From NCBI RefSeq assembly GCF_000787575.1, contig NW_012236517.1, positions 127,272 through 191,271 of the forward strand: a DNA stretch of 64,000 nt, written 5' to 3'. This document shows positions 1 to 10,822 of this stretch, piece by piece (the stretch's first letter is position 1; every line of letters starts with the position of its first letter). This DNA is from Acytostelium subglobosum LB1. Its lineage: Eukaryota > Evosea > Eumycetozoa > Acytosteliales > Acytosteliaceae. A program made the translations under genes and the position numbers. The notes under the pieces were generated by a model. That model made no database searches. It had not been told where the DNA came from and saw only the letters and a list, made by a program, of their open reading frames with translations.

Positions 1-514
1 GCTGGTCACCACCATGTCCATGTCCATACCAACTGCCGCCGCCACCATTACTACTACTGCTGCTGCCTCTATTGTAACTGCTCCTACCAACTGTGCTCCC
101 ATTACTACTACTACCAACGACACCTTCACGATCCGGTTGTCTAGGGTAATCATATGATCTATTGTTGTTATTGTTGTAATTGTTGTTGCTATTTACATAA
201 CTATCGTTGTTGTTGTGATATCCATCATCATATTGCTGTTGTTGTTGATGATGCTGTGAATACTGTTGGTAGCCTCCTCTAAATGATGAGGAGGTATAAC
301 TGCGATCATAACTATTATTATAATTATTTCTACCTCTATTATTATTGTTATAATAATTGCTGTTGTTATTGTTGTTGTTATAATTATTGTTATAATTATT
401 ATTACTATTGTTATTGTTGTTGTCAATCTCTCTACCTCTATCTCTATCCTCAAATGATCTCATTCTCTTCTTATCCTTTTGAGTAGTTGAGAGTGAAGAG
501 GAGTATTGATACAT
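1..514 (-). CDS. Asn/Gly/Ser-rich protein, N-terminal part (cut by window edge)
   Basis: An open frame runs on the minus strand from an ATG at 514 to the window edge without a stop, giving about 171 residues. It starts MYQYSSSLSTTQKDKKR, then has a short Arg/Asp segment (RSFEDRDRGRE), long Asn-Tyr runs, RG/RGR motifs, a Gln run, and a Gly-His tail (SWYGHGHGG). The composition resembles the low-complexity arms of dictyostelid RNA-binding proteins and DEAD-box helicases, but no folded domain is visible in this part, so the function is unknown. The frame was chosen because it stays open and begins with a charged, non-repetitive stretch; the overlapping Ile/Thr and Tyr/Cys frames are readings of the same Asn repeats. 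Confidence concerns the frame, not a role. Confidence 0.6.
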   Translation of the reverse strand, partial: MYQYSSSLSTTQKDKKRMRSFEDRDRGREIDNNNNNSNNNYNNNYNNNNNNSNYYNNNNRGRNNYNNSYDRSYTSSSFRGGYQQYSQHHQQQQQYDDGYHNNNDSYVNSNNNYNNNNNRSYDYPRQPDREGVVGSSSNGSTVGRSSYNRGSSSSSNGGGGSWYGHGHGGDQ

Positions 515-970
515 ATTCTATCACTTATAAAGTGATTGAATAATATATATATAATATATGTTTATGTTATAATTATAATTAGTTACACAACGGTTGCATT
601 TCTATTATTATTCTATTCTTTATCAATTAACTAAACTATATATATTATGTATATGTTTACATGTAGTATATGTATATATTATAACTATCAAGTTGTAGGT
701 CCAACAACAACACAAGTGTTTGGGAGAGTGAACACAACCAGTCTACACAACCCTCGTTTGTTTTGTTTGCTTTGCAGGGTTGTGTTTTGGAATGAACTTT
801 GACTTCAAAGCTGTTCTTTGTGAACAATTTCAAAGAGCCACACGTGTCATTGGGTTCTCAGCTTCACCAATCAATCAATCAATCAAACACATCAATCTTG
901 TTCAATCACATTATTACAACATCAGTCAATATACATATATACATATACTTATTAATATAACAAATATAAG
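515..970. other. Divergent AT-rich intergenic region
   Basis: This stretch separates the minus-strand Asn-rich gene from the plus-strand TMEM208 gene and must hold both promoters. It is AT-rich with TATATA runs around 545-560 and 640-690, and has a CAATCAATCAATCAATCA tract at about 871-888. I see no coding potential in it. Confidence 0.5.
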
Positions 971-1565
971 ATGGGTAATCAAGGAGCAAAGAAGAGAAAG
1001 CAACAGAATGAGAAGGAGATTATGAGATTACAGATTGCTATATTATCAGTTAATGTAGTATATATTATTTACAGATATTGGTATCATGGTGATACTTTCA
1101 CTCTTTCAAACTACTTCCTCTATGCTGCTACTGTAATCTTGACTGGTATACCATATCTACTCATTAGTACAATGGCCAAAGTAACCAATAATGCTGAAGG
1201 TGAACTCATAGATGGTGGTGCTGACCTCTCTGCCAAAGGATTGGTCGAGTATGTATACTTATACCAATAATGTATTTGATTGATTGATTGATTGATACTA
1301 ATAATGTTATGTACATTATAGGTATTACTTTGATTCGATTTATATATCATTGTTGGTATTGTTATTGGGATTGCTGTCGGATAAGGCATTCTTGATATTG
1401 TTGGTGATACCTGGCTTTGCTGGATACCAAATCTGGGTCAAGTTCCTTGGTCCTTGGTTCTTCTCTGGTGACAACAAGGAGACAGAGTACGTAGAGTCAA
1501 AGTCAAAGAGACAAGAGAAGATGGAGAAGAGAAGAGACCAGAATAAAGTACGTTACGTCAGATAA
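971..1565 (+). CDS. TMEM208 / SND2-like ER membrane protein
   Basis: Two exons (971-1248 and 1322-1565) joined at a GTATGT...TATAG intron give 173 residues. The N-terminus is hydrophilic and basic (GAKKRKQQNEKEI), followed by a first pair of hydrophobic segments (residues about 18-62), the motif DGGADL near residue 83, a second pair after the splice, the block QIWVKFLGPWF, and a basic tail. Order, length and the DGG-DL and W-V-LGPWF motifs match TMEM208 (human, 173 residues), the relative of yeast Snd2 that acts in SRP-independent targeting of membrane proteins to the ER. The intron has a branch-like TACTAATAATG and a GATTGATTGATTGATTGA tract but lacks the palindrome found in many other introns of the window. 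Confidence 0.92.
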
Positions 1566-1794
1566 TGTAACAACAAGTTCATCATCATCATCAACATTCC
1601 CAACTCCCACACGCCCAATGGTGTGCCATCAAGATATTCTCAAACGATTGTGATTGGCACTGATTGATCAAAAATATCTTTCGCTCCATCTTACGCAAGA
1701 CCAAGTGATTCAACTCAATCATATCTCCATTCAATAATCAGTCAATCATTCAATCATTCAATAATATATACACACATACATACATACATATACA

Positions 1795-2805
1795 ATGATC
1801 AATCAATCAAGATCAATCATATTGTTGGCAACAATCATCATGTTGATGATGAGTGTGCAATTGAGTGAGGCCAAAACTCGCACTCGTACTAGACCATTGG
1901 ACCCAGCTTGTACTCCACCAGACTTGGAAAGACTGAGCCTTTATATCAACAACACTGTGGCTTCTTATGGCTATTGCGAGGGCACTGAATGGGCTTTCTC
2001 CAACTTCTCCACGAGCAACCCTACAGGCATTCAATCAGAGACGTCAACTATAAGCATGCAGACCGCCTCCACGATCAAGCTGTGGATCCTGATGGCCGTG
2101 CTCCAGGACATCAACTACGGACTCTACACACTCGACTCGGTCGTTGAGTACTGCTCGGGCGAGTCCAACGCCACGGTCAACGACTGCCTTGAGCTGATGA
2201 TCGGTATCTCGGACAATTGTGCCACCTACACCATGGCCGCCAAGACTGGCCTGCCCCACGTCAACAAACTGTTCGCCCAGCTTGGCATGAAGGACAGTGG
2301 CTTCCACGAGTGGTGCTTCACAGACTGCCCCGGCTACACTTCGCCGTGCCCCAACGACGACGGTACCAACCTGGACAATGTGTTGTCCTCACACGATGTC
2401 ATCTTGGGACTCACCCAACTGCACAACTTCTCGGCGATCGGACAGAACGCCACGTACCAGGCCTACAAGTACCTGTTGACCGCACACGGATGGCAACCAA
2501 TGATTGGCTACTACATCCCTTCGCCAGTGGCTCACAAGCAGGGCTGGCTACCCGCCGACGAGGGCTTCCAGCCATTCACAGAGAACGATGAAGCTATCGT
2601 ATTCTCAGAGTGTGGTGACTTTGCCGCGTCCGTGATGATCACTCGCAACTGGACCCAGCCCACTGAGGACAATGTAGCTCTTGCTCTTGGTGCCGAGATT
2701 GGACGTTTGGCCTACTGCACCATGGTGCCATTCGGTGTTGCCAATGATGGTGTGCCATGTTCCACCACCTGGTCCACGCCACCACCTTCCAACGATGGAT
2801 GTTAA
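1795..2805 (+). CDS. Secreted class-A beta-lactamase-like serine hydrolase
   Basis: One intronless frame of 336 residues. Residues 1-26 form a signal peptide (hydrophobic core IILLATIIMLMM, then SEA). The mature part carries the active-site set of class A serine beta-lactamases: S92-T-I-K95 (SxxK), S139-D-N141 (SDN) and K248-Q-G250 in place of KTG. There are about a dozen cysteines, which suggests disulfides in a secreted protein, and several N-glycosylation sequons (NNT, NFS, NAT, NWT). These families hydrolyse beta-lactams or related acyl substrates; which one applies here cannot be told from sequence. The fold is mainly bacterial, so transfer in the past is an inference, although codon use and signal peptide are amoebal. 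The tail is Pro/Ser-rich. The Thr-to-Gln change in the KTG box is notable. Confidence 0.85.
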   Translation: MINQSRSIILLATIIMLMMSVQLSEAKTRTRTRPLDPACTPPDLERLSLYINNTVASYGYCEGTEWAFSNFSTSNPTGIQSETSTISMQTASTIKLWILMAVLQDINYGLYTLDSVVEYCSGESNATVNDCLELMIGISDNCATYTMAAKTGLPHVNKLFAQLGMKDSGFHEWCFTDCPGYTSPCPNDDGTNLDNVLSSHDVILGLTQLHNFSAIGQNATYQAYKYLLTAHGWQPMIGYYIPSPVAHKQGWLPADEGFQPFTENDEAIVFSECGDFAASVMITRNWTQPTEDNVALALGAEIGRLAYCTMVPFGVANDGVPCSTTWSTPPPSNDGC

Positions 2806-2884
2806 GTCATTGGTAAATGTCCCAACTTGGGATATCGGTAGTATTTAATTTAAATTAAAAGTAAGCTACATCACTTGTAGCCTT

Positions 2885-5800
2885 CTAATATTCATTCTTG
2901 CTCTTGTTCCTCTTCTCTTTGATGATGAACTGTATCTTTGCAACGATCTCCTCTGTGATTGATTGATTGAATGATGGGTTAGGAATGATTCCATGTAATG
3001 ATCAAACAACTGGAAAGTGTGTAAACATACCGGCGTCTTGTGAATAGAACTCGGACAACTTGCCATCTTTGCACTTGATGTAGAAGTTCTTTGGTTTGTT
3101 TGTGATCATATTGACAGAGGCAATGTCTGTTAGTAGTTGTATAGGTGTCTTGAGTTTGGAGTTATTGTTGAACGATCTCTTGAATGATTTCTTTGACTTT
3201 GGCGGAGGTGTCAAACAGTTGTTTGGACTCATCACTGGTGACAATCCACCATGGTTACTACCATTGGGCACACTCATATTCGAATGAATAATCCTATCTT
3301 GATCAATTCCCATCACTCTAACCGTTGATGTACCAAACTTGTTAAACTTGACAACTTGGTATTGCTATTTGATTGATTGATTGGGCCAAGGTTAGGTTGG
3401 AATCACGATCATCAATCAAACAATCAATCATACCTTAAACTCTCCAGCTGTGTCTGGTGTGAAGAAGAACATTGGACCAAGTAACTTGGTGATGGGTCGC
3501 GGTGCATTGCCAGAGTCAGCAATGAATGATACTGACTTGGGAATTGATGTTTCTGGATTGATTGAGCGAGGGTCAGTCACCAGACCCTACCAAGACACGA
3601 CAATGAGTTATGGTACTACTTACTAACTTGGTTGTGTATCAGTTTGATATCGCCCATGCCCAACTCCTCTAGTGTGATGGACTCGTCATTGACCACTTCA
3701 TTGTTCATCAACATGAATACACAGAACTCTTCGGAGAACTTCTCTTTGCGACATATCAGTGACTTGATTGATGCCAATGTCGCATTATGTGTATATGGCA
3801 CTGCAATCGAGTCCTTCACGCCAACTGAGTTACTAACACTCGACTTTCTCTCAACATTGAGTGGAGCTGAGGGCAGGATGTGGACCCTGAATATAGGTGG
3901 AGGTGAATGTTGTTCTGATCGATTGGGATGATGAGTATGTGATGTTCCAATGTTTGATGAGCGATGTGACATACCTCTGGTGCAGTTTGGATTCTGGATT
4001 AGGATGAATGATGTGGACTTGGTCTTCTTGATCTCGAGGAGTCGGTCCAGCATGTGAGTGTCCGCCGACACGTTTCCATCTTCACTGCACACCTTGAGTA
4101 GGTAGGCCTTGGGATTGATCGATCCTGAAAGGAATGCGAATGATATCTCATTGTCTCCATTCGATAAATTAGGACTCTGTGAGTCTGATGACTTGGTTGA
4201 TGTTGTAATAGTATTGTTGTTGTTGTTCGGGTTGTTGGTTGTTGATTGTGTCTGTGTCTGTGTCGCCTGTGCCAGTGCCTGCGACTGAGAAGTCTGAGGA
4301 TTGATGGTCGCCAATGTGTCCAAAGATGAATATAATTGATTGGAACTGCCACTGAGTAGTAGTCTACGCTTCCTTTCCTTTTGACATAGTTCCAAGACGT
4401 CGGATACTACTTTCTCGACGGTGGAGTCATCATCCACTGACAGCTCCACCACTGATTGTGGCTGTGTCGGCACAAACACATTCAAATGCATCAGTTTGCC
4501 ACCGACCCATGGGTATGAGTTGTAGGCTGCGCCGCCTGCAACACCACCACCCGCGCTCACAGACTGTGCACGACGTTGGCTCGAGCGGACCAGGAATAGC
4601 TTGGGCGAGATTGGCACTCCCTTTGGTGAAAGTGGCAGCGTCTTCATGTTGGTCGGAGACTTGAGCAATGATCCGCTGTTGGTGGTATTGTTGTTGTTGA
4701 GCGAGGCTGTGGTAGGGTGGTTGCTGGGTCGCGCTGATGCTGATGGCGTGGCAGTCTCGTTGGTGAAGGATGAATCGTCGTATGATGGGCTGTCCGAGTC
4801 GATGTCATAGTCATCATAATCATCAAACTCAATGTCACTGTCCTCGTCTCCAACGCTCGGATTGGAGCATCGCGGCACCTTCTCCTTCACATACTGGAAC
4901 TGAGGTGCCTGTGTCTCAGACCCACTCACATCGCTCTTACTCCAAGTGATGACCTTTGTGTTCGTATTGTTGCTACTTCCATTATCCACTATTGACTTGT
5001 ACTTGTTGCCATTTCCATTTGTTTGATTGGTCGTCCTGTTACCGCCGCCGACACCTCCATGACCTTGACCATTGGTGAGTGCTGGGGGAGGAGCGGGAAT
5101 GGGTTGGACGGGCTTGTATACTGTGTACATGTGGGCCAGATCCTCCTCGTCCACGGGTATGTAGGTCTCGATGGGTGAGCTGCCCGAAAGGGTCGGCTCA
5201 CTCACAGGTAGTGGAAGCAGTAGCGCGTTGCTGTTGTTGACGGTTTGTTGCATGGCCACTGCGCTCTGGTCTTGTAGGATGACCGACATCATGTGACAAC
5301 CCTTCTGGTTCTTCTTTTGGATGGCGTCGTCAGTCATATTGATCCTGATTCGATACACAGCCATCTCTGTCATTGACTTTTCGAATGTCTGGAAGCAGCG
5401 CACCTCCTCCATGTGGTGCAGGCTGCTGTTGGCGCTCAATATCAGTGCGTTTGAATCGATCAATGTACACGTTTGACTGGTTGCCAGTGCCATTGGTGAT
5501 GGTGACATGGGTGGCGATGACGGCGAGAATGGCGTGGAGCAGAACTCGTTTGTTGGCTCAACGATCAATGTTGGTGGTAGCGTGTCCAGATCATCGATGT
5601 GCTCGTCAGATGGATTGACCTCCTCTTCCTCCTCTTCTTCCTCTTCAACTTCCTCGTCCTCCGCCTCCTGTTCGCTTTCAATTACATCAACACTGTTTAC
5701 CGTGGATGACTTGTCGCCTTCAACTTCATCAACATCATTGTCCTCGTCCTGCTCGCTCTTGTCGCTTCCATCCAACACATTGACTCCATTCATTGTGATT

Positions 5801-6405
5801 GATGTGATCAATGTGAAGGACAATGGTATTCCATGTGGATCTGACATCACGTCCATGGACTGATGGTGTGTCCCTGGTTCGGATGATGATGTGTCGGATG
5901 CCTCGTCATCATCATGACCATTGACGCTGCGCTGGTCCATGATGTGTGGTACCTCTGGCAACAACATGTCAGACCCGGTCGAGGGCATCTTGAGAGATGA
6001 CACCTTCAAAAGTCGATCAATATTGTCCGTGAATGATGGAACAAAGTCCGTAATGCCGTTGTTGGTCGCCAGGCCATGGCCCTGTACAATCTCATTACGC
6101 TTGATATGTGTATGTATCTTGATGGACAGTCTATTGAATGTCGAATGTGTCTTGTCCAGGAAGTTCTGCATCGCCAGGAATGTAGCTATGGCCTGAGGTT
6201 GTAGTGTATACGCTTCTTTCACCATTGCCATGCACTGGTTCATCGTCTCCACCGTTGCCAGTAACGTATCAAAGTTGGATAACAATGTATCTATAGTTGT
6301 CGTAGACATCTGTTGTTGTTGTTGCTTCTCGAATGCCATCATTGTTGGTGGATGTGTTGTAGCAAACTCGGACATTGGTCTAAGTTGCCTTGTCTCGTCC
6401 TTCAT
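2885..6405 (-). CDS. ripA: Sin1/RIP3-like TORC2 subunit
   Basis: Exons 3628-6405, 3434-3586, 3031-3364 and 2885-2952 keep frame and encode about 1110 residues from the ATG at 6405. The N-terminal 620 residues are mostly disordered (Glu run near 255-263, Ser/Asn tracts). A CRIM-like domain lies at about 640-806: HLNVFVPTQPQ...STVEKVVSDVLELC, then after a Gln/Asn/Thr insertion of about 70 residues, KAYLLKVCSEDGNV. A Ras-binding-like segment follows at about 830-926 (SIAVPYTHNATLASIKSLI...EELGMGDIKLI). The last exons encode a Sin1-type PH domain (YQVVKFNKFGTSTVRVMGID...FYIKCKDGKL...EEIVAKIQFIIKEK). In D. discoideum RIP3 is the Ras-binding Sin1 subunit of TORC2, which acts in chemotaxis and PKB activation. 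Reading frame upstream of the ATG stays open to a splice acceptor, so the true start probably lies further 5'. Confidence 0.85.
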
Positions 6406-6507
6406 CACCAGTATGTGATTAGCTTGACTTTGATTGATTGAGTGAATGAATGAATAGTGATTGATTGATTGAATGAGTGAATAATGATAATGATTTAGAG
6501 GAGGTAC

Positions 6508-6585
6508 CAGTGATGATGTTGGTTGGCCTTTGAGTGATCGTTGTTACAATGGTCTCGCAACCAGTCAGCAGTTGATGAATAAGCT
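6508..6585 (-). CDS. Candidate upstream exon of the Sin1/RIP3 gene
   Basis: This 78-bp stretch reads LIHQLLTGCETIVTTITQRP and more in one frame, unlike the repeat-derived sequence around it. It is bounded by a TTACTTAG acceptor and a GTACCT donor. Splicing to a CAAG acceptor at 6423-6424 would continue in frame as ANHILVMKDETRQ into the RIP3 body, making the ATG at 6405 internal. The next exon upstream is unclear. Splice sites are moderate, so this is a suggestion supported by frame agreement only. Confidence 0.35.
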
Positions 6586-7263
6586 CTAAGTAAGCAGTAG
6601 GTATAAATATATTTATACTTATCCGTGAATGCGGTGTGATGAATGTGTTGTGGATGATGGATTGATGGATTGATTGATAGAAGGAGGGATCAGGGTAGGG
6701 AGGAGGGGACACAGCAACTCTCTGGGATATGAATGAATGAGGGAGAGTGAGAGTCGTATGGTCCACATTCATCACACACACATTAACATTGGAATAGGTG
6801 TTGGTGTTCCAACCAATCAGCCACATCCATCCATCCATCAACCATCATTGTTTGTTGATCAATGTGTTAAAGTGGTGATCCTAGCTGGATGGAGCGTTGC
6901 TTATCAACAACATGTGACTAGGTGTGGGATTGTTGTTGGGTTGGTTGTTGATGTTTGTTTATCTCTAACTGAGCCAGTCATCTTGTGTGTTTGTGTGTGA
7001 TCAGTAGGGTTGGAGTGACCATCACACACTCACTCATAACCACATGCTTTGATCAATCACACTTAATCTCTTAATTAACCACACGACTACTTCCTTTAAT
7101 GGTAGGTCTTGCAAGCCTCTTCAAACCTACAATGATTGATGATCACACTTTGCAAGTTTGGACAAAACTATGGTAACTTCTTCACTGAAGACCATGGTCA
7201 TGTAATTTATTAACAATAAACACGACAACACTCGAATGTTGATGGACGGACTGACGGACAAAA
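6586..7263. other. Intergenic region between Sin1/RIP3 5' side and LRR gene 3' end
   Basis: About 0.7 kb with GATTGA tracts near 6660-6680. It may hold further 5' exons and the promoter of the RIP3 gene, plus the 3' flank of the LRR gene (TTTATT, read AATAAA on the minus strand, lies just beyond its stop at about 7205). A short GACCATGGTC palindrome sits near 7190. Nothing else is supported. Confidence 0.4.
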
Positions 7264-9682
7264 TCAATCCCATATGCCTTCATCGTCTTCATCATCATCA
7301 TCACCGCCACCACCCATGTTTGGATTGGCAACAGGTAGATCTACAACTGGTCTTCGGACATTGACTGATAGACCAAACTTGAGACATGATGTGAAGGCTT
7401 TGGTTCCACGCAGATCGATAAAGGTGAGGTTTGGCAACTTGGTTAGAGGCAACACTTTGTCATCCTCAATCTCATTTGAGGACACATTCAACGATGTCAA
7501 TGATGACATTGCCGACAAAGCCTGGAACGAGTTGCCATTGATATGTGTCTTCATCAAACTAAATGTGTGGAGGCCCAGTGTCAACAACCTGCCTACTCCA
7601 TAGTCTGTCACCAATGTCCTATCCAAGTTCAATATCTCCAAGTTTAGGAATTCTAGATTGAGCAAGTGAATTAGTGAATGATTGAGTGAGCGAGCGAGTC
7701 GATGGAGACATACGTGACAAGGCGATCATGCTGTCATCACCAATCTTGGTGTTGGAGAGCGACATCTCAGTGCAGTACTTGAGTCCACTGAGTGTGGAAA
7801 CAGAGTTGAGATAGATGTAGTTGGAAAGGTCTAGCTTGCGGATGTTGACCAATTGATTGAGATGGTGAACAGAGCTGTCATTTATAGAGTCCCTACCAGG
7901 CAACTTGATCTCGAACAAGTTCGGAAGTCTCTTCAAGTTGACAAAGCCTGGTCCAGCAATCTTGGTGCCAACAATATCCAGTCTATTGAGTGTGTTTCCG
8001 AATGCTAATTGATTGGTTGATTGATTAAATGTGAGTGAGTGGAATAGTTCCATCATATGATTGATTGAGCGGGAGAGACTTACATGTAATAAAGAACAAG
8101 GCTTGGTTGCCAATACCAGGACAGTTGGAGAGCGAGAGGTCGGATAAGGGAAGCTTGCTAAGCTTTTGGATGCTCTTCTCTGTGGCCTGGGTCTCTGACA
8201 GGTTGAGTACTTGCAACTTTGTGAATGAAGGAATGGTCAACGAGATACAATCGTCTGTGATGTTCAAGTTTGACAAGTCCAGCGATAATAGATTGACAAG
8301 AGGTGACAACAATACAACACCCTTGTCGGTGATCAACGTGCAGCTCAACGATAGCTCTTCAAGGCTAGTGAGTTCTGGTTGATGTGGATGGATGGATGGT
8401 TAGTATGGACATGATGGACATTGGATGTGATCACTTGACCCAACTTACTGTTAATATAGGGCACGGATACATCGGATATTCGAACGCCACTTAGATTGAG
8501 TGATGTGAGATGGGTAAGCTTCTTGAATACTTTGGCACCCTCGTCTGTGACGTTGACGCAGCGTGAGAGTGATAGACGTCGGATACAGTTGAGCAGACAT
8601 TGGAGGGAGCTGAGCATGAAGTCGTTGCTGACGAATGATTGGTAGTTGAGGTTGAGCTCCTCGATGAGCGCACCCGACGTGATGATCTGATCCAGCTTCT
8701 TTCGTGTGACCTTGTGTGCGCCAACCATCAAATCGAGCAGACGCTGCACCATGAAGCCAGGCAACAACTTTAGACGGGCTTGATACGGAGTCACGTCGAT
8801 CATTATCTTCTCCAAACAAATGTCGATCAGTGGCTTGATTGGACGATAGAACATTCTGGGCGGTGATGTTGAGCCAAGCTGAGGTGAAACTTGATTGTTG
8901 AAGCGATCAGTGATCATGTTGACAATCTCGTCCTTCTCCTTTGGCTTTGGTGGCTCATCGTCTGGGTCGCCAGACAGTTGGTGGCCCGCGCCACCGAATG
9001 CTTGGAACTGATGTTGTCCACCCCAATGTGGTGGCATCATCATTCCAGGAGGCATACCAGGGAATTGCCCTGGTTGTGGCATCATGCCGCCGGGGAATTG
9101 ACCTTGTGGTGGAGGTGGCATGTCCATCTCTTCATCATCGTCATCAAGGTTATCATCATCTTGAACTTGTTCTTCTGGCTCTTGATCTTGTTGTTGCAGC
9201 GGTTGGACTTGCTGTGGTGGAGATGGCACATCCTCTTCATTATCCTCATCATGTTGCTGTAGTTGTTGGTCCTGTTGCTGTTGATACATTATCTCATTGG
9301 CAATCTCTTCCTCTTCATCTATTATATTGGTATCTTCATCGGCTGCAACAGAGTCCTCTACACCACCAAGTCTATAACCTTTGGATGAGGACCATGGTGA
9401 TTTCTTCTGAAACATATTCAGCGGCGAGGATTGTCCATGTGGCATAAACGTTGGATGGGCCTGAGCAGGTGGCTTAGGCAGTGGCATTCCAGGAGGGACT
9501 ACTGGGGCTGTTGAAGTTGTCGATGTTGTTGGACTTGTAGTTGGACTTGTTGTTGAACCAGTTGTTGAGTTGTCAGCAGGATTTGACCCATCTCCTGAAG
9601 CAGCTGTATTTGGTTGTTTCTCAGCAAGATACTTTGCATGTAGTTGCCTTCTATATTCATTCAAGTCATCTCCACTGTTCAT
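7264..9682 (-). CDS. Leucine-rich-repeat protein with disordered Pro/Gln-rich N-terminus
   Basis: Four exons (8449-9682, 8084-8374, 7714-8004, 7264-7652) give 734 residues. Residues 1-240 are disordered: Thr/Ser-Pro run, Gln and Glu/Asp patches, and a Pro-Gly-Met-Gln segment. From about 285 the chain is folded, with leucine-rich repeats of the LxxLxLSxxxITD type (LTSLNLSGVRISD, LLSLDLSNLNITDD, LQVLNLSETQATE, LNRLDIVGTKIAG, IRKLDLSNYIYLN, LNLEILNLDRTLVTD, LTSLNVSSNEIED), then an acidic tail ending GIWD. The repeats are closest to cysteine-containing/AMN1-type LRRs, so a protein-interaction role is likely; the specific partner is unknown. The two middle exons are each exactly 291 bp with the same phase. 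Confidence 0.85.
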
Positions 9683-9901
9683 TCTTTCTATGTATATATA
9701 TCTTTATGTGTTTATGTAGAGATAATTCACCAAATGAGATAATGTATTTTGAACTTGAAGTCAAACTAAATTAATTTATCAGAAAAGCAAGAAAGTGGGC
9801 TTTTGCGACCCTCATTTCAACTCTATCCACTTCAACTTTGTCCACTTCTTCTGTGTCTCGCGCACAATGACACATAATCTTCAATCTCCACAAACACATG
9901 A

Positions 9902-10765
9902 ATGTCGCCAAGAGCTACTACAACTACAAACTGTATACTTCTTCTTGCGCTCGTGCTGACATGGAGCGCCTACTTCATTCAATTTAGCAAGCAAACAAAT
10001 ATACCCTTTACAAAAGTACTCTCTTTAAAAGATGTCATCACATTTGTCAATAACAGCAACAGCAACAACAACAACAACAATGGCAGGAACATCACAGAAG
10101 TGAATGACGACGTCACTCTCAATATACAAGTATTCCATTTATTTGCACTATGCATATATTTGGAACGTATAATATCTGTCTTCTTGGCATGCTATTGTCT
10201 CTTCTCTTTTGGATTCACAATTGTTACTAAGGATGGTCGTACAATTGGATGGCCTTGGTCATGTTCTTGGGCAAAGTCACCGGCTGTTTTAAGACAATGG
10301 GAGTCTGTTCCTTTGTTGTTATCAAACCGGTTCAGCATATGTTATCGAAGAGGTCAAATAAGACAAGCTCATCTATTCTTCTCAGGTATTCAACTACTCT
10401 ATCTTTTCACCAACTTTATAGACGATGATGGATCAATTGAGCTCTTTGACTTCTCTCCCTTAGTCCTGTTCATTCTCAACGAGTTGGTCCTCTTCAACAA
10501 CAACAAACGAAGCAACACCAACACCCAAGCGGTAGCAGTCCACAGCGAGCACATCGTGGACAACACAAACGCCAACAACGCCAACGCCAATGCCAACGCC
10601 AACAACACTAACGCCAACCCCGACGCCAACAATAACAACAACAACACCAACACCAACACCAACGCCATCGCCAACAATACCAACGCCAACAACACACCAC
10701 ATAGACGACGACGTACTGTGACCAACCCATGGACACGATGGAGGGCAACAAAGAACATCCATTAA
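9902..10765 (+). CDS. Unknown multi-pass membrane protein with Asn-rich tail
   Basis: A single frame of 287 residues from an ATG at 9902. Hydrophobic segments lie at about 11-27, 76-107, 160-172 and 185-198, so three or four membrane passes are likely. An Asn run follows the first segment. After residue 205 the chain is low complexity, a repeat of NTNAN-type units written by AAC-GCC codons, ending with a basic RRRRTVTNPWTRWR stretch. I do not recognise a family. The non-repetitive middle part (YLERIISVFLACYC, QWESVPLLLSNRFSICYRRG) argues that it is a real gene. It shares a 220-bp divergent promoter with the LRR gene. Confidence 0.65.
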   Translation: MSPRATTTTNCILLLALVLTWSAYFIQFSKQTNIPFTKVLSLKDVITFVNNSNSNNNNNNGRNITEVNDDVTLNIQVFHLFALCIYLERIISVFLACYCLFSFGFTIVTKDGRTIGWPWSCSWAKSPAVLRQWESVPLLLSNRFSICYRRGQIRQAHLFFSGIQLLYLFTNFIDDDGSIELFDFSPLVLFILNELVLFNNNKRSNTNTQAVAVHSEHIVDNTNANNANANANANNTNANPDANNNNNNTNTNTNAIANNTNANNTPHRRRRTVTNPWTRWRATKNIH

Positions 10766-10822
10766 CATCAACAACAAAATGCCGATTAATTAAAACAACA
10801 ATGACAACGACAATGACATGTA

